Of a DNA stretch of 64,000 nt, positions 36,227 through 46,301 are shown piece by piece (the first letter of the stretch is position 1; each line of letters opens with the position of its first letter). Under the pieces are notes generated by a model that did not search any database, was not told the origin of the DNA, and worked only from the letters and a program-made list of their open reading frames with translations. Both the position numbers and the translations under genes were made by a program. Source of the stretch: Robertmurraya massiliosenegalensis JC6 (lineage in GTDB: Bacteria; Bacillota; Bacilli; Bacillales; Cytobacillaceae); assembly GCF_000311725.1 (NCBI RefSeq), contig NZ_HE978511.1:831214-895213 (forward strand), given 5' to 3'.

Positions 36227-36261
36227 AAAAAAGAGTATCCATCATAATGGATACTCTTTTG
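36227..36261 (-). terminator. Terminator of the DUF4015 gene
   Basis: A perfect 13-bp stem (aaagagtatccat / atggatactcttt) with a 3-base loop and flanking A/T runs lies 25 bases past the stop codon. Confidence 0.9.
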
Positions 36262-36285
36262 GCATAAACGCCCTAAATCACAATT

Positions 36286-37491
36286 TTAGTTATTCGGTGT
36301 GTAGTCTACATTTTGGCTATAACTATTTCCTGCATTCCATAGAAGGAATTCATTTATTCCTTGGTCATTTAAAGCCTTAATCTGAGCTTCAACCTCAGCT
36401 TTTCCATATTTCTTATAATTGCCTTTTCCTAACCAAGTTGCTGTAAAATCCTGAAGCCAAGGTCTAGATACGGGTGGATTTTCAGCTTTGGAAAGAATAT
36501 TGGATTCAACCTTTGCATATTCGGATACCAATTTATATGGCTCTAAATCAGGCTTACTGATACCAAAATACGCTGTCCAGTGACTCGGATAAATCATCGA
36601 TGAAATAACATCAATATGCTCTACAATTTTAGAAAAATTTTGTCCAATGCCCGGTGCCTCTGGCAATGTAGCTGTGTAACCGAAAATATCAACGGATACT
36701 TTTACTCCATATGGTTCAAGTTTTTCTTTCGCATATGCGACAAAATCTGTTACTGCTTGTACTCGTTTTTGTGAATTATCCAAATCTAACTTTTCATAAT
36801 CTCCCATGGAATACTTCAAAGAATTATCTCTCGTTTCAAATCCTTCAGGAAAACGCACATAATCAAATTGGATTTCTTGGAAGCCCATTTCTGCTGCTTC
36901 AATGGCAATTCCTACATTATAATCCCACACTTCTTTTAAAAATGGATTAACAAAGGATTCACCACGTCCGTTTGTCCAAACCTTTGAGCCCTCTCTAAAA
37001 GACAACTCTGGCTTTTGTTTTGCCAACGCTGTGTCTTTGAAGACAACAATGCGAGCAATCGGATAGACCTGCTTTTCTTCTAACGTTTTAAGCATCTGCT
37101 TTGGATTCTTAATATACGGTTTTCCTATGTTTTTGTAAGAAGATGAATCATCAGGCATATAGGTAAGATATCCCCAGTCATCTTTTATATCAATCACCAT
37201 TGAATTCAAATCGGTTTTTTCAGTAAGACTCACCAACTGATTAAACTTACTCCCTCCAGCAGAGTGACCAGTTACATAAATGCCTCTGACTGCATCAGGA
37301 TACTCAAAATGGTAGCCACTGTTGAATTCAAAACGCTTCATTTGTTCGGGTAAATTTTTCACTAAAGACACATGTTCACGCACAGATTGATACTTTGGAA
37401 CATGTTCTGTTCTCTCTTTTGCCATCGGGACATTGCTTCCAATAAAAAAACATAAAACGGTTAAAACAAAAATAGTACGAAGAAATTTCAT
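36286..37491 (-). CDS. Secreted DUF4015 putative glycoside hydrolase
   Basis: This 401-residue protein has a signal peptide (residues 1-24, cleaved near NVPMAK) and then a TIM-barrel-like domain of the DUF4015/putative glycosyl hydrolase family. Conserved blocks include RGIYVTGHSAG, VIDIKDDWG, EIQFDYVRFP, VSVDIFGY, ISSMIYPSHW and a C-terminal FLLWNAGN. It should act on a polysaccharide outside the cell; no substrate has been established for these proteins. It is a single-gene unit next to the opp operon. Confidence 0.8.
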   Translation of the reverse strand: MKFLRTIFVLTVLCFFIGSNVPMAKERTEHVPKYQSVREHVSLVKNLPEQMKRFEFNSGYHFEYPDAVRGIYVTGHSAGGSKFNQLVSLTEKTDLNSMVIDIKDDWGYLTYMPDDSSSYKNIGKPYIKNPKQMLKTLEEKQVYPIARIVVFKDTALAKQKPELSFREGSKVWTNGRGESFVNPFLKEVWDYNVGIAIEAAEMGFQEIQFDYVRFPEGFETRDNSLKYSMGDYEKLDLDNSQKRVQAVTDFVAYAKEKLEPYGVKVSVDIFGYTATLPEAPGIGQNFSKIVEHIDVISSMIYPSHWTAYFGISKPDLEPYKLVSEYAKVESNILSKAENPPVSRPWLQDFTATWLGKGNYKKYGKAEVEAQIKALNDQGINEFLLWNAGNSYSQNVDYTPNN

Positions 37492-37767
37492 TTTTATCCC
37501 CTTTTCCTCGCTGACTTTCCCGTAAGTGAGGAGTTCTCATTCTATTCTTATTTTAACGCTTTTCTTGGACTAGATCATCTAACTTTTTTTCATTTTTGTA
37601 TATTTTACGAATAGAATGGGCACTCCCATAAGAGCTAAATAGCGCTTAAAAAGTGGGATTCCTTACACCCTTATTTTAAGTAAAACTAATTCATTTTAAC
37701 GTGGTTGTTTTCCCTTCCATTGTTTGTTTTTGTCAAATTGCAAAAAAACGGCTTTCTACCCCCAAAA

Positions 37768-37802
37768 TTAAAAACGATCTCAAATGGTGAGATCGTTTTT
37801 TA
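37768..37802 (-). terminator. Terminator of the opp operon
   Basis: A perfect 11-bp stem (aaaacgatctc / gagatcgtttt) with a T-rich tail lies immediately after the oppF stop. The 276 bases between this and the DUF4015 gene show nothing further. Confidence 0.9.
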
Positions 37803-38744
37803 TTATTTCGCATATTGAGCTTTGTATTGTTCAAATTCCTTTAAGGAACATTGAACAAAATGTCCGGGCTTCACTTCACGGAATTGGACGTCATCTTGCT
37901 CCGTATATTGATGAACTTTTGGATTATAGGTTTTACGCTTACGATTGCGTTCATAATTTGGATCTGGTAATGGAATCGCAGACAATAACGATTGTGTATA
38001 AGGATGAATTGGGTTGTTATAAAGATCATCTGCTGGGGCTAATTCCACTAATCTTCCAAAGTACATAACCCCAATTCGATCACTAATGTATTTTACCATT
38101 GAAAGATCGTGTGCAATAAATAAGTACGTTAACCCTTTTTCCTTTTGGAGCTTTCTCATTAGATTGACAACTTGCGCTTGAATCGATACATCAAGGGCAG
38201 AAATCGGCTCATCTGCAATAATGAATTCTGGTTCAACTGCAAGGGCACGAGCGATACCGATACGCTGTCTTTGACCACCTGAAAATTCATGAGGATAACG
38301 ATTTGCATGCTCCTTATTCAAACCTACTGTTTCTAATAATTCCACCACACGGTTCATGCGTTCTTCTTTTGTTTTTGCTAGTCCATGGATATCAATACCT
38401 TCTGCAATGATATCAGATACCTTCATCCTTGGGTTTAAAGAAGCTTGTGGATCTTGGAAAATCATTTGCATACTACGGTTGAATTCCTTCAACTCTGCTT
38501 TTGATTTTTTTCCATGAACATTCACTCCGTTGAAAATTACTTCCCCATCAGTCGCATCGTAGAGACGAATAATCGTTCTGCCCGTTGTCGATTTTCCACA
38601 ACCGGACTCTCCAACTAAGCCCAATGTTTCACCTTTATATATATCAAATGAAATATCGTTAACCGCTCTAACCTCATTTGCTTTTCCAATATTGAAGTAT
38701 TGCTTTAAATTTTTGATTTCAACTAATTTTTCTTGTGTCGCCAT
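37803..38744 (-). CDS. oppF: Oligopeptide ABC transporter ATP-binding protein OppF
   Basis: This 313-residue ABC ATPase has Walker A GESGCGKST, the signature SGGQRQRIGIARAL, Walker B FIIADEP and the C-terminal oligopeptide-transporter extension ending ...HFVQCSL. With OppD it powers uptake of oligopeptides. The start directly follows the oppD stop and the ggaggg site is within oppD. It is the last gene of the operon. Confidence 0.94.
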   Translation of the reverse strand: MATQEKLVEIKNLKQYFNIGKANEVRAVNDISFDIYKGETLGLVGESGCGKSTTGRTIIRLYDATDGEVIFNGVNVHGKKSKAELKEFNRSMQMIFQDPQASLNPRMKVSDIIAEGIDIHGLAKTKEERMNRVVELLETVGLNKEHANRYPHEFSGGQRQRIGIARALAVEPEFIIADEPISALDVSIQAQVVNLMRKLQKEKGLTYLFIAHDLSMVKYISDRIGVMYFGRLVELAPADDLYNNPIHPYTQSLLSAIPLPDPNYERNRKRKTYNPKVHQYTEQDDVQFREVKPGHFVQCSLKEFEQYKAQYAK

Positions 38745-39788
38745 TTAGTTTCCCTCCTTCATTTCAAGGAATTCCCGCTGACGTCGTTGTACAGCTGCAG
38801 GAGGCTCAAACTTAGGAGCATCTGGATGCAATAACCAAGTAGCAGCATAATGTGTATCTGATACTTTGAACATTGGTGGCTGCTCTTCCAAATCAATTTT
38901 CATCGCGTATGCATTACGAGGTGCAAACGCATCACCCTTTGGTGGATGAAGTAAATCTGGTGGCGTACCAGGAATTGCATATAACTCTTCTTCCTCTGTA
39001 TCAAGGGTAGGCATCGAGCTAATTAGTCCCCATGTATATGGATGTTGTGGGTTGTAAAACACCTCATCAACAGTCCCAATTTCAACAATTTTCCCACCAT
39101 ACATAACAGCGACCCGATCAGCAACATTTGCTACAACCCCAAGGTCATGGGTTATAAAAATAATCGATGTATCAATTTTCTTTTGTAATTCCTTCATTAA
39201 TTCAAGGATTTGTGCTTGAATCGTTACATCGAGTGCTGTTGTTGGTTCATCAGCAATCAATACTTTCGGATTACAAGCAAGAGCAATCGCAATAACAACA
39301 CGCTGACGCATTCCACCTGAGAATTGGTGCGGATATTGTTCAAAGCGCTCTTCAGGGTTAGGAATTCCAACTAGATCTAATATTTCAATAGCTCTTTTTT
39401 TCGCTGCCGCTTTACTAAGCTTTTGGTGTTTAACGATCGGCTCAATGATTTGCTTGCCAATTTTCATCGTCGGATTTAATGATGTCATTGGATCTTGGAA
39501 GATCATTGAAATGTCTTTTCCACGTACCTTTTGCATCGATTTATCTGAAAGCTTGGTGAGATCTTTACCTTCAAAAAGAATTTCGCCTTCTTTTATTTTT
39601 GAGTTGGATTCAGGCAATAAACGCATTATCGCTTTTGTCGTGACTGACTTTCCTGAACCTGACTCTCCAACAATCGCTAAAGTTTCCCCTTTGTGTAAAT
39701 CAAAATTGACACCGCGGATTGCCTGGACCTCTCCAGCAAAAGTATGGAATGAGATATGCAAATCCTTCACTTCTAGTACTTTTTTCAT
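38745..39788 (-). CDS. oppD: Oligopeptide ABC transporter ATP-binding protein OppD
   Basis: This 347-residue ABC ATPase has Walker A GESGSGKSV, signature SGGMRQRVVIAIAL and Walker B VLIADEPT. The oligopeptide family C-terminal domain follows (YAIPGTPPDLLHPPKGDAFAPRN). It forms the ATPase pair with OppF. Nineteen bases separate it from oppC, with an aggtagg site. Confidence 0.94.
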   Translation of the reverse strand: MKKVLEVKDLHISFHTFAGEVQAIRGVNFDLHKGETLAIVGESGSGKSVTTKAIMRLLPESNSKIKEGEILFEGKDLTKLSDKSMQKVRGKDISMIFQDPMTSLNPTMKIGKQIIEPIVKHQKLSKAAAKKRAIEILDLVGIPNPEERFEQYPHQFSGGMRQRVVIAIALACNPKVLIADEPTTALDVTIQAQILELMKELQKKIDTSIIFITHDLGVVANVADRVAVMYGGKIVEIGTVDEVFYNPQHPYTWGLISSMPTLDTEEEELYAIPGTPPDLLHPPKGDAFAPRNAYAMKIDLEEQPPMFKVSDTHYAATWLLHPDAPKFEPPAAVQRRQREFLEMKEGN

Positions 39789-39807
39789 TTTCTTTCACCT
39801 ACCTTTT

Positions 39808-40830
39808 CTAATCACGCATTTTCGGATCTAACGCATCACGTAAACCATCAGCAACTAAATTGAAACAAACCATTATTAAACTGATGACAATCGCTGGTAT
39901 AACCATTTGATATGGATAAAGCTGCAACACCTTAAATCCATCATCTATTAATGTTCCTAAAGAAGCATGCGGTGCTTGTAATCCTAGACCAATAAAGCTT
40001 AAAAATGCTTCAAAGAAAATCGCATTCGGTATCGTAAACATCGTATTAATAATGATAACACCCGCTAAATTCGGGATTAAATGCTTACTAATAATTTTTC
40101 CATTGGAAAGCCCTAACGTACGTGCCGCCAAAATATATTCTTGGTTTTTTAGCTTTAGTACTTGGGCACGCACCACCCGGGCCATTCCGACCCATCCGGT
40201 AATCGTTAAAGCGATCGTAATCGAAAGAATACCAGGGTCAAGTACAATAATCATCAAAATCACGACAACTAAGTTCGGGATTCCGACTAAAATCTCTGTA
40301 ATCCGCTGCATGACATTATCGGTTCTTCCACCAACAAATCCTGAAATAGCCCCGTAAATAACACCAATGACCATATCAATGGCAGCTGCTAAGAAAGCGA
40401 TATATAAAGATACTTGTGTACCTTTCCAAAGGCGAGTAAAGATGTCACGACCAAGACTGTCCGTCCCAAGCCAATAATAAGCATCTACTCCTTTTGCTTC
40501 ATACGCATCATACTTATCGCCGTTTTTTCTCTCCAATTCACCATCAAACGGCAACCAACTTACATTTTCCAAAGCTGGTACACGCGGTGGTAAATTGTTG
40601 TGTTTAATATTTTGCGCATCATACGTGTGACCATTTAAGTGCGGGCCAATTAACGCCATAATCGTTAAGATCGCTAAAATAATCATACTGACGATTGCGC
40701 CTTTATTTTTCTTCACTCTTAGCCAAGCATCCTGCCAATAGTTTAGACTTGGCTTTGAAATTACTTCACTTTTCGTCGCGTCCATTTCAACGGGTGAAAA
40801 CATTTCTTTTGCAATTTTTTCTTGCGCCAT
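39808..40830 (-). CDS. oppC: Oligopeptide ABC transporter permease OppC
   Basis: This 340-residue permease has a cytosolic N-terminal stretch, one helix near residues 45-65, a large extracytoplasmic loop (about 65-125), and then five helices containing the EAA loop (ARTLGLSNGKIISKHLIPN). It pairs with OppB to form the channel. Its start overlaps the oppB stop by one base (TAATG), indicating coupling. Confidence 0.93.
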   Translation of the reverse strand: MAQEKIAKEMFSPVEMDATKSEVISKPSLNYWQDAWLRVKKNKGAIVSMIILAILTIMALIGPHLNGHTYDAQNIKHNNLPPRVPALENVSWLPFDGELERKNGDKYDAYEAKGVDAYYWLGTDSLGRDIFTRLWKGTQVSLYIAFLAAAIDMVIGVIYGAISGFVGGRTDNVMQRITEILVGIPNLVVVILMIIVLDPGILSITIALTITGWVGMARVVRAQVLKLKNQEYILAARTLGLSNGKIISKHLIPNLAGVIIINTMFTIPNAIFFEAFLSFIGLGLQAPHASLGTLIDDGFKVLQLYPYQMVIPAIVISLIMVCFNLVADGLRDALDPKMRD

Positions 40831-41759
40831 TACTTTTTCCCTCCCGCTAGACGAATTCGCGGATCAATCACACCATAAAGGAGATCTACGATTAGAATAA
40901 CTGCTACAAATAAAGCAGCAAATAATAAAGTAGTACCCATAATAACTGGGTAATCATTTACTTGAATCGATTTAACGAACTGTTCACCGATACCAGGGAT
41001 CCCAAAGATTTTTTCAATAACAAGTGATCCTGTCATTAAGCTAACAACCAATGGTCCTAAAACGGTCACAACTGGAATAAGTGCGTTTCTTAGTGCATGT
41101 TTGAAGGCTATTTCAAACCAGCTTGCCCCTTTGGCTTTCGCTAGCATAATATAATCCGACTCTAATACTTCAATCATTTCCGTTCTCACAAATCGTGCAG
41201 CAGTTGCGAGTGGGAACATCGCAAGTGCAATTGTTGGCAGTACCGTGTATTCAGGCCCACGCCAAAAAGCAACCGGGAACCAGCCAAGTTTAACGGCAAT
41301 GTAATATTGGAGCAACCCAGCAAATACAAATGATGGAATTGATTTACCGAGCACAGCAATAAAGGTCGAACCGTAATCAAGCCATGTATTTTGATATAAT
41401 GCTGCAATTACCCCTAAAATGATCCCTAACACCGTTCCAACAATCATGGCTTGTAATCCAAGTGTAGCGGAAGGTCCAATGCTATTCATTAAAATATCTG
41501 TTACCCCAACATTGTTAAATTGAAAGGAAACACCTAGATCTCCTTTTAAAAGGTTCAGCATATAGGTCGCATATTGAACTGGCACTGGCTCATTTAAGCC
41601 GTACTTATCAATCATAATGCTTAGCTGTGTATCAGACAGTTTGTCCGCATTAGCAAAAGGCGTACCCGGAATAATTTTCATGAGGAAAAAGGTAAACGAG
41701 GCAATTAATAATAGAGTTATCACCATGTAAATAATACGTTGAATTAAATATTTCGCCAT
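40830..41759 (-). CDS. oppB: Oligopeptide ABC transporter permease OppB
   Basis: This 309-residue permease has six membrane helices and an EAA loop (AKAKGASWFEIAFKHALRNALIP). The ATG at 41759 is preferred over the GTG nine bases upstream, because that GTG is part of the agggggtg ribosome site. It is separated from oppA by 129 bases containing a strong hairpin. Confidence 0.93.
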   Translation of the reverse strand: MAKYLIQRIIYMVITLLLIASFTFFLMKIIPGTPFANADKLSDTQLSIMIDKYGLNEPVPVQYATYMLNLLKGDLGVSFQFNNVGVTDILMNSIGPSATLGLQAMIVGTVLGIILGVIAALYQNTWLDYGSTFIAVLGKSIPSFVFAGLLQYYIAVKLGWFPVAFWRGPEYTVLPTIALAMFPLATAARFVRTEMIEVLESDYIMLAKAKGASWFEIAFKHALRNALIPVVTVLGPLVVSLMTGSLVIEKIFGIPGIGEQFVKSIQVNDYPVIMGTTLLFAALFVAVILIVDLLYGVIDPRIRLAGGKK

Positions 41760-41817
41760 CTTGTGCACCCCCTAATATTTCAAAATCTCAAAAAAATTTG
41801 ATAGTTTTCACGCAAAG

Positions 41818-41858
41818 GGAAAAGAGAGTATATTGAAGAACAATATACTCTCTTTTTA
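41818..41858 (-). terminator. Internal hairpin between oppA and oppB
   Basis: A perfect stem (gagagtatattg / caatatactctc) with flanking A and T runs lies between oppA and oppB. It probably ends most transcripts after oppA and lets some read on into oppBCDF, giving more binding protein than membrane complex. Confidence 0.8.
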
Positions 41859-41888
41859 CAACAATTTAAAATATTGTTATAAACCCTA

Positions 41889-43574
41889 TTATTTAACTGA
41901 AGTCCACTTAAAGCTGTACTCAGGTCCTACTAAGTGATAAGTAAAGTTATCCACTTTGTCACTTACAAGTAGGTTTGAAGAACGTTGATAAAGTGGTGCA
42001 ATTGCTGCGTCCTCTTCAAGAAGAATTCTTTCAGCCTCTGCAAGAGCTTCATAGCGCTCTACTGGTGATTGAGCTAAAGTAGTTTGGGCATCTTTAATAA
42101 GTTGGTCATACTTTTCGTTCGAGTAATCCATCTTATTATTTCCGCCACCAGTTAACCAAAGATCTGAGAATGTCATTGGGTCTAAATAGTCAGGTCCCCA
42201 ACCAGCCATTTGCAGATCATAATCTTGGGCATTTTCACGGTCTAAACGTACACTGAATGGTACACTTTCAACTGTAATTGTGATTCCAGGAAGATTTGTT
42301 TCTAGCTGATTTTTTACATATTCAGCAGATTTCTTAGCCGTTTCAGTATCATCAGTTAAATATCTTAACTCAACAGTATCAGTACCTAGTTCTGCTAAAG
42401 CAGTCTCCCAAGATTTTTTTGCTTCTTCAACATTGTAAGGTAGTAATTCATTTCCGTTGATCGCACGGAAATCTTCACCTGTTTCATCATTTGTAACAAA
42501 TTCATTTGGCACAGCGTAATTTGCAACAATCGAACCGTTTGCTAATACACCATTAACAAAGTCTTCTTTATTAATCGCTTGAGCAATTGCTTTACGGGCA
42601 TTTACATTCTTTAAAGCATCGCTATTTTTTTGGTTCATTTTTAACCAGAAAATAGTAGGCTCTAACCATTTAACTAAGTTTTCGTCACCCTCATATTGAG
42701 GTACAACATCAGATGAAAGCTTTCCTGTGATATCAACTTCACCTGTCTCAAATGCATTAGCTGCAGCTTGAGAATCCTTTAATACGTTCCATGTAAGCTT
42801 TTCTAATTTTACAGAGTCTGCATCCCAATATTCTGTATTCTTCACATAAGACCATTCAGAATCTGTGCTTCCATCCCACTCAGTTAGAGCAAATGGACCA
42901 TTGTATAGTATTGTATCTGCAGTAGTAGCGTAGTTTTCACCTTGTTCTTCAACAAATTTTTGATTTAATGGATAGAACGTCGGGAAAGCCATTAAAGATT
43001 TAAAATAAGGAATTGGTATTTCTAAAGTTACTTCAAGTGTCTTATCATCTACGGCTTTAACACCTAAAGTTGTAATGTCATACTCTTTCTTTTCTGCCGC
43101 TGCTGCAGTAATATCAGCTGCTCCTTTAATCTTGCCATCCATCATATATGGACCATATGGAGATGCCATTTCTGGGTCAATCGCACGCTGCCAAGCATAG
43201 ACAAAATCATGTGCTGTAACAGGATCACCGTTAGACCATTTTGCATCTCTTAATTTGAACGTATACACAGTACCATCTTCGCTTACTTCAGGTTCACCTT
43301 CAGCCATACCTTCAACTACTTCTTGATTTGGATCAAGACGGTACAAACCTTCATTCACATTGTTTAATGTCGTAAAACTCACTGTATCCTGAGCCATTAC
43401 ACTATCCATGGAAGGAATAGCTTGTGACTCCAACATTGTTAATTCTTGAGCTACAGTTTCATCAGCAGCCTTTTCATCTTCTTTACCAGCATTATCTCCG
43501 CCACCGCAAGCTGCTAAAAATGTGCTAATTGCGAGTACTAAAGATAAAAGTAGAAAAAATTTCGACTTTTTCAC
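41889..43574 (-). CDS. oppA: Oligopeptide-binding lipoprotein OppA
   Basis: This 561-residue protein has a lipoprotein signal peptide ending in TFLAACGGG (Cys23) and an SBP_bac_5 domain. Typical blocks are KLRDAKWSNGDPVTAHDFVYAWQR-like (around residues 104-127) and AGWGPDYLDPMTF near residue 460. It binds peptides outside the cell for import by OppBCDF. In Bacillus, Opp also imports signalling peptides for sporulation and competence. A good promoter and a CodY-like box lie upstream. Confidence 0.94.
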   Translation of the reverse strand: MKKSKFFLLLSLVLAISTFLAACGGGDNAGKEDEKAADETVAQELTMLESQAIPSMDSVMAQDTVSFTTLNNVNEGLYRLDPNQEVVEGMAEGEPEVSEDGTVYTFKLRDAKWSNGDPVTAHDFVYAWQRAIDPEMASPYGPYMMDGKIKGAADITAAAAEKKEYDITTLGVKAVDDKTLEVTLEIPIPYFKSLMAFPTFYPLNQKFVEEQGENYATTADTILYNGPFALTEWDGSTDSEWSYVKNTEYWDADSVKLEKLTWNVLKDSQAAANAFETGEVDITGKLSSDVVPQYEGDENLVKWLEPTIFWLKMNQKNSDALKNVNARKAIAQAINKEDFVNGVLANGSIVANYAVPNEFVTNDETGEDFRAINGNELLPYNVEEAKKSWETALAELGTDTVELRYLTDDTETAKKSAEYVKNQLETNLPGITITVESVPFSVRLDRENAQDYDLQMAGWGPDYLDPMTFSDLWLTGGGNNKMDYSNEKYDQLIKDAQTTLAQSPVERYEALAEAERILLEEDAAIAPLYQRSSNLLVSDKVDNFTYHLVGPEYSFKWTSVK

Positions 43575-43593
43575 TAGTAGACCTCCCCTTCTA

Positions 43594-43608
43594 TATTTTC
43601 AGAAAAAT
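43594..43608. promoter_or_regulatory. CodY-like box in the oppA leader
   Basis: The sequence TATTTTCAGAAAAAT matches 13 of 15 positions of the CodY consensus AATTTTCWGAAAATT. It lies between the -10 element and the ribosome site of oppA, a position where bound CodY would block transcription. CodY control of peptide transporters is established in Bacillus. Confidence 0.55.
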
Positions 43609-43621
43609 AGTTACAATGACT

Positions 43622-43649
43622 ATTATACAGATAATATTATTTTTGTAAA
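43622..43649 (-). promoter_or_regulatory. Sigma-A promoter of the opp operon
   Basis: On the minus strand TTTACA (43644-43649) is followed after 16 bases by a perfect TATAAT (43622-43627) with a TG just before it. Upstream lies a near-perfect tandem copy of ttatttttgtaaa. Confidence 0.65.
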
Positions 43650-43828
43650 TTATTTTTGTAAAAAAATTTTACATTACAGAAATATCTGTATTTTATGTTT
43701 ATAATTTTTTGTATTTTTTTACAAATACTGTTATATAAGAGTTTATATGGTTTTTAACAATTCATTTTACAGATCGCTGTATAAATATTATCATAAATTG
43801 AATAGTATTTAATTCCGGAGTTGATATT

Positions 43829-44191
43829 TTGAAAAATCAAATCACGAAAGTTCTTCAATTATTTTTAATATCTAATATGATTATCTTCCTTCTTTCCTTG
43901 CTAATGTATCGGTCAATCTCTTTGTTGCTCTATATTAATATCTCTTTTTATATAGGTGCTTTATTCATATTTGTATCTTTACTATTATTAACCATAAAAA
44001 GCGGTTTTTTCGATCAAGTGACAAAGTCCTTTCGAAAGGTGTTTGCAGGGAAAAACACGACAAAGAAAGAGATTGAAGAAATGACATTGCCGTCGCAGAG
44101 CATTTCAATTCAGGTCCTTCCTTTTCTAATGAACGGACTCATCATCCTCGCTTTTATGATGGCAGCATTATACATTCACTACAATTTTTAG
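43829..44191 (+). CDS. DUF3899-like membrane protein
   Basis: This 120-residue protein has two close hydrophobic segments near the N-terminus (about residues 10-32 and 35-57), a cytosolic charged middle (KSFRKVFAGKNTTKKEIEEM) and a C-terminal helix (about 98-116). The pattern agrees with the DUF3899 family of Bacillus. The start is TTG at 43829 behind ccggag. The function is unknown. It lies between divergent oppA and trpS, and may be co-transcribed with trpS, although trpS has its own -10-like element. Confidence 0.65.
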   Translation: MKNQITKVLQLFLISNMIIFLLSLLMYRSISLLLYINISFYIGALFIFVSLLLLTIKSGFFDQVTKSFRKVFAGKNTTKKEIEEMTLPSQSISIQVLPFLMNGLIILAFMMAALYIHYNF

Positions 44192-44286
44192 TCAGCTTTA
44201 AAAGAAACTGATTAACTCCTTCTATAGTTTTAAGACGAAAATAAAAATGGTATAATTTAATAATCGAGTAATAGGAGGAAACATGA

Positions 44287-45278
<992 letters not shown>

Positions 45279-45279
<1 letters not shown>

Positions 45280-45322
45280 CTAAAATAACCGCTTGCCCAA
45301 TCGGACAAGCGGTTATTTTAGT
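45279..45322. terminator. Bidirectional terminator between trpS and yjbA
   Basis: A perfect 16-bp stem (ctaaaataaccgcttg / caagcggttattttag) overlaps both convergent stop codons. Confidence 0.92.
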
Positions 45323-46064
45323 TTACCCTAGGACCGTGCTCCATCTCCCATAATTTTTCGAAGAAGGGTTGTCCCTTAATTATATTTTCACAAAACTGTT
45401 CATGTTTATGCGTCCAGCCATAACGTGTTTCTTCATATAATTGCTGCCAAACTTCCTCAAAGTCCCATTCTTGAATTTCTCCATAACGCTCTGGACACCA
45501 TTCCGTATACCAATAGCGAATTTCCGCCACATTGTTACAAGCACGAAGTTGATCAAGTGCCATAAACAACAGTTGTTTAAGCTGCCGTTCCTTCCTAGTT
45601 AAGCCGTTCATTAATTCAGGCGCCGGTGATAAAATGTGAAATTCCTTTAAGGATGTAGAAAGGTTAAAGGAGTAATCAATTGGCTCATGATTTTCGATCA
45701 TTTCATATACCAATTGCTCCTGCCTTGGAATCAGTCTACTTTTTCGGATCGGAATGTTATATCCGATCGTATCAACGACAAGAATGTTCATGCCATCGGT
45801 TACAATAAAGCAATACTCAAGCTGAATCCGCTCATGATTTTTTCGCAAATACGCCTTTTGATAGATGTCATCTAACAGCTGCTGTGGCAATTCTGCTAAG
45901 TCATTTTCTATGTAATTAAATAACACCGAACTAACTTTCAATAATGGCACCTGATCGAGTAGCTCTACACCGTCATCCTTACGCCATTCATGGAAGTGAC
46001 ATACATTATATCCATTCTCTTCACCTTCAAACCAATTGACCCAAACATCATGAAGATATAACAT
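45318..46064 (-). CDS. yjbA: UPF0736 protein YjbA
   Basis: This 248-residue protein begins [20 protein letters not shown] and matches the UPF0736/YjbA family in full. The upstream frame to 46103 is an extension; the ATG at 46064 fits the family start. It is a soluble protein of unknown function, conserved in Bacillaceae between the app operon and trpS, exactly as here. Confidence 0.85.
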   Translation of the reverse strand: MLYLHDVWVNWFEGEENGYNVCHFHEWRKDDGVELLDQVPLLKVSSVLFNYIENDLAELPQQLLDDIYQKAYLRKNHERIQLEYCFIVTDGMNILVVDTIGYNIPIRKSRLIPRQEQLVYEMIENHEPIDYSFNLSTSLKEFHILSPAPELMNGLTRKERQLKQLLFMALDQLRACNNVAEIRYWYTEWCPERYGEIQEWDFEEVWQQLYEETRYGWTHKHEQFCENIIKGQPFFEKLWEMEHGPRVN

Positions 46065-46255
46065 GAATCTACCCCTCACTCCTTCAATCAAATACGCCAA
46101 CACATATAAATGTGAAGTACTTATGCTGAATAAAGTTAACTATTTGTCACTCAGTATGGGCAGTCATAGGTCAATTTATTCCCAAAAATCCCACCTTAAA
46201 CCAATTTCCTTATATAAACCATTTTCCACCCCTTCATAATTCATCAACCCAAAAG

Positions 46256-46290
46256 AAAAAGAAAGGATCCGCAAATGCAGATCCTTTCTG
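46256..46290 (-). terminator. Terminator of the app-type operon
   Basis: A perfect 9-bp stem (gaaaggatc / gatcctttc) with a 10-base loop lies 15 bases past the stop of the binding-protein gene, with a T-rich tail on the minus strand. Confidence 0.82.
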
Positions 46291-46301
46291 AACAAATTAG
46301 T

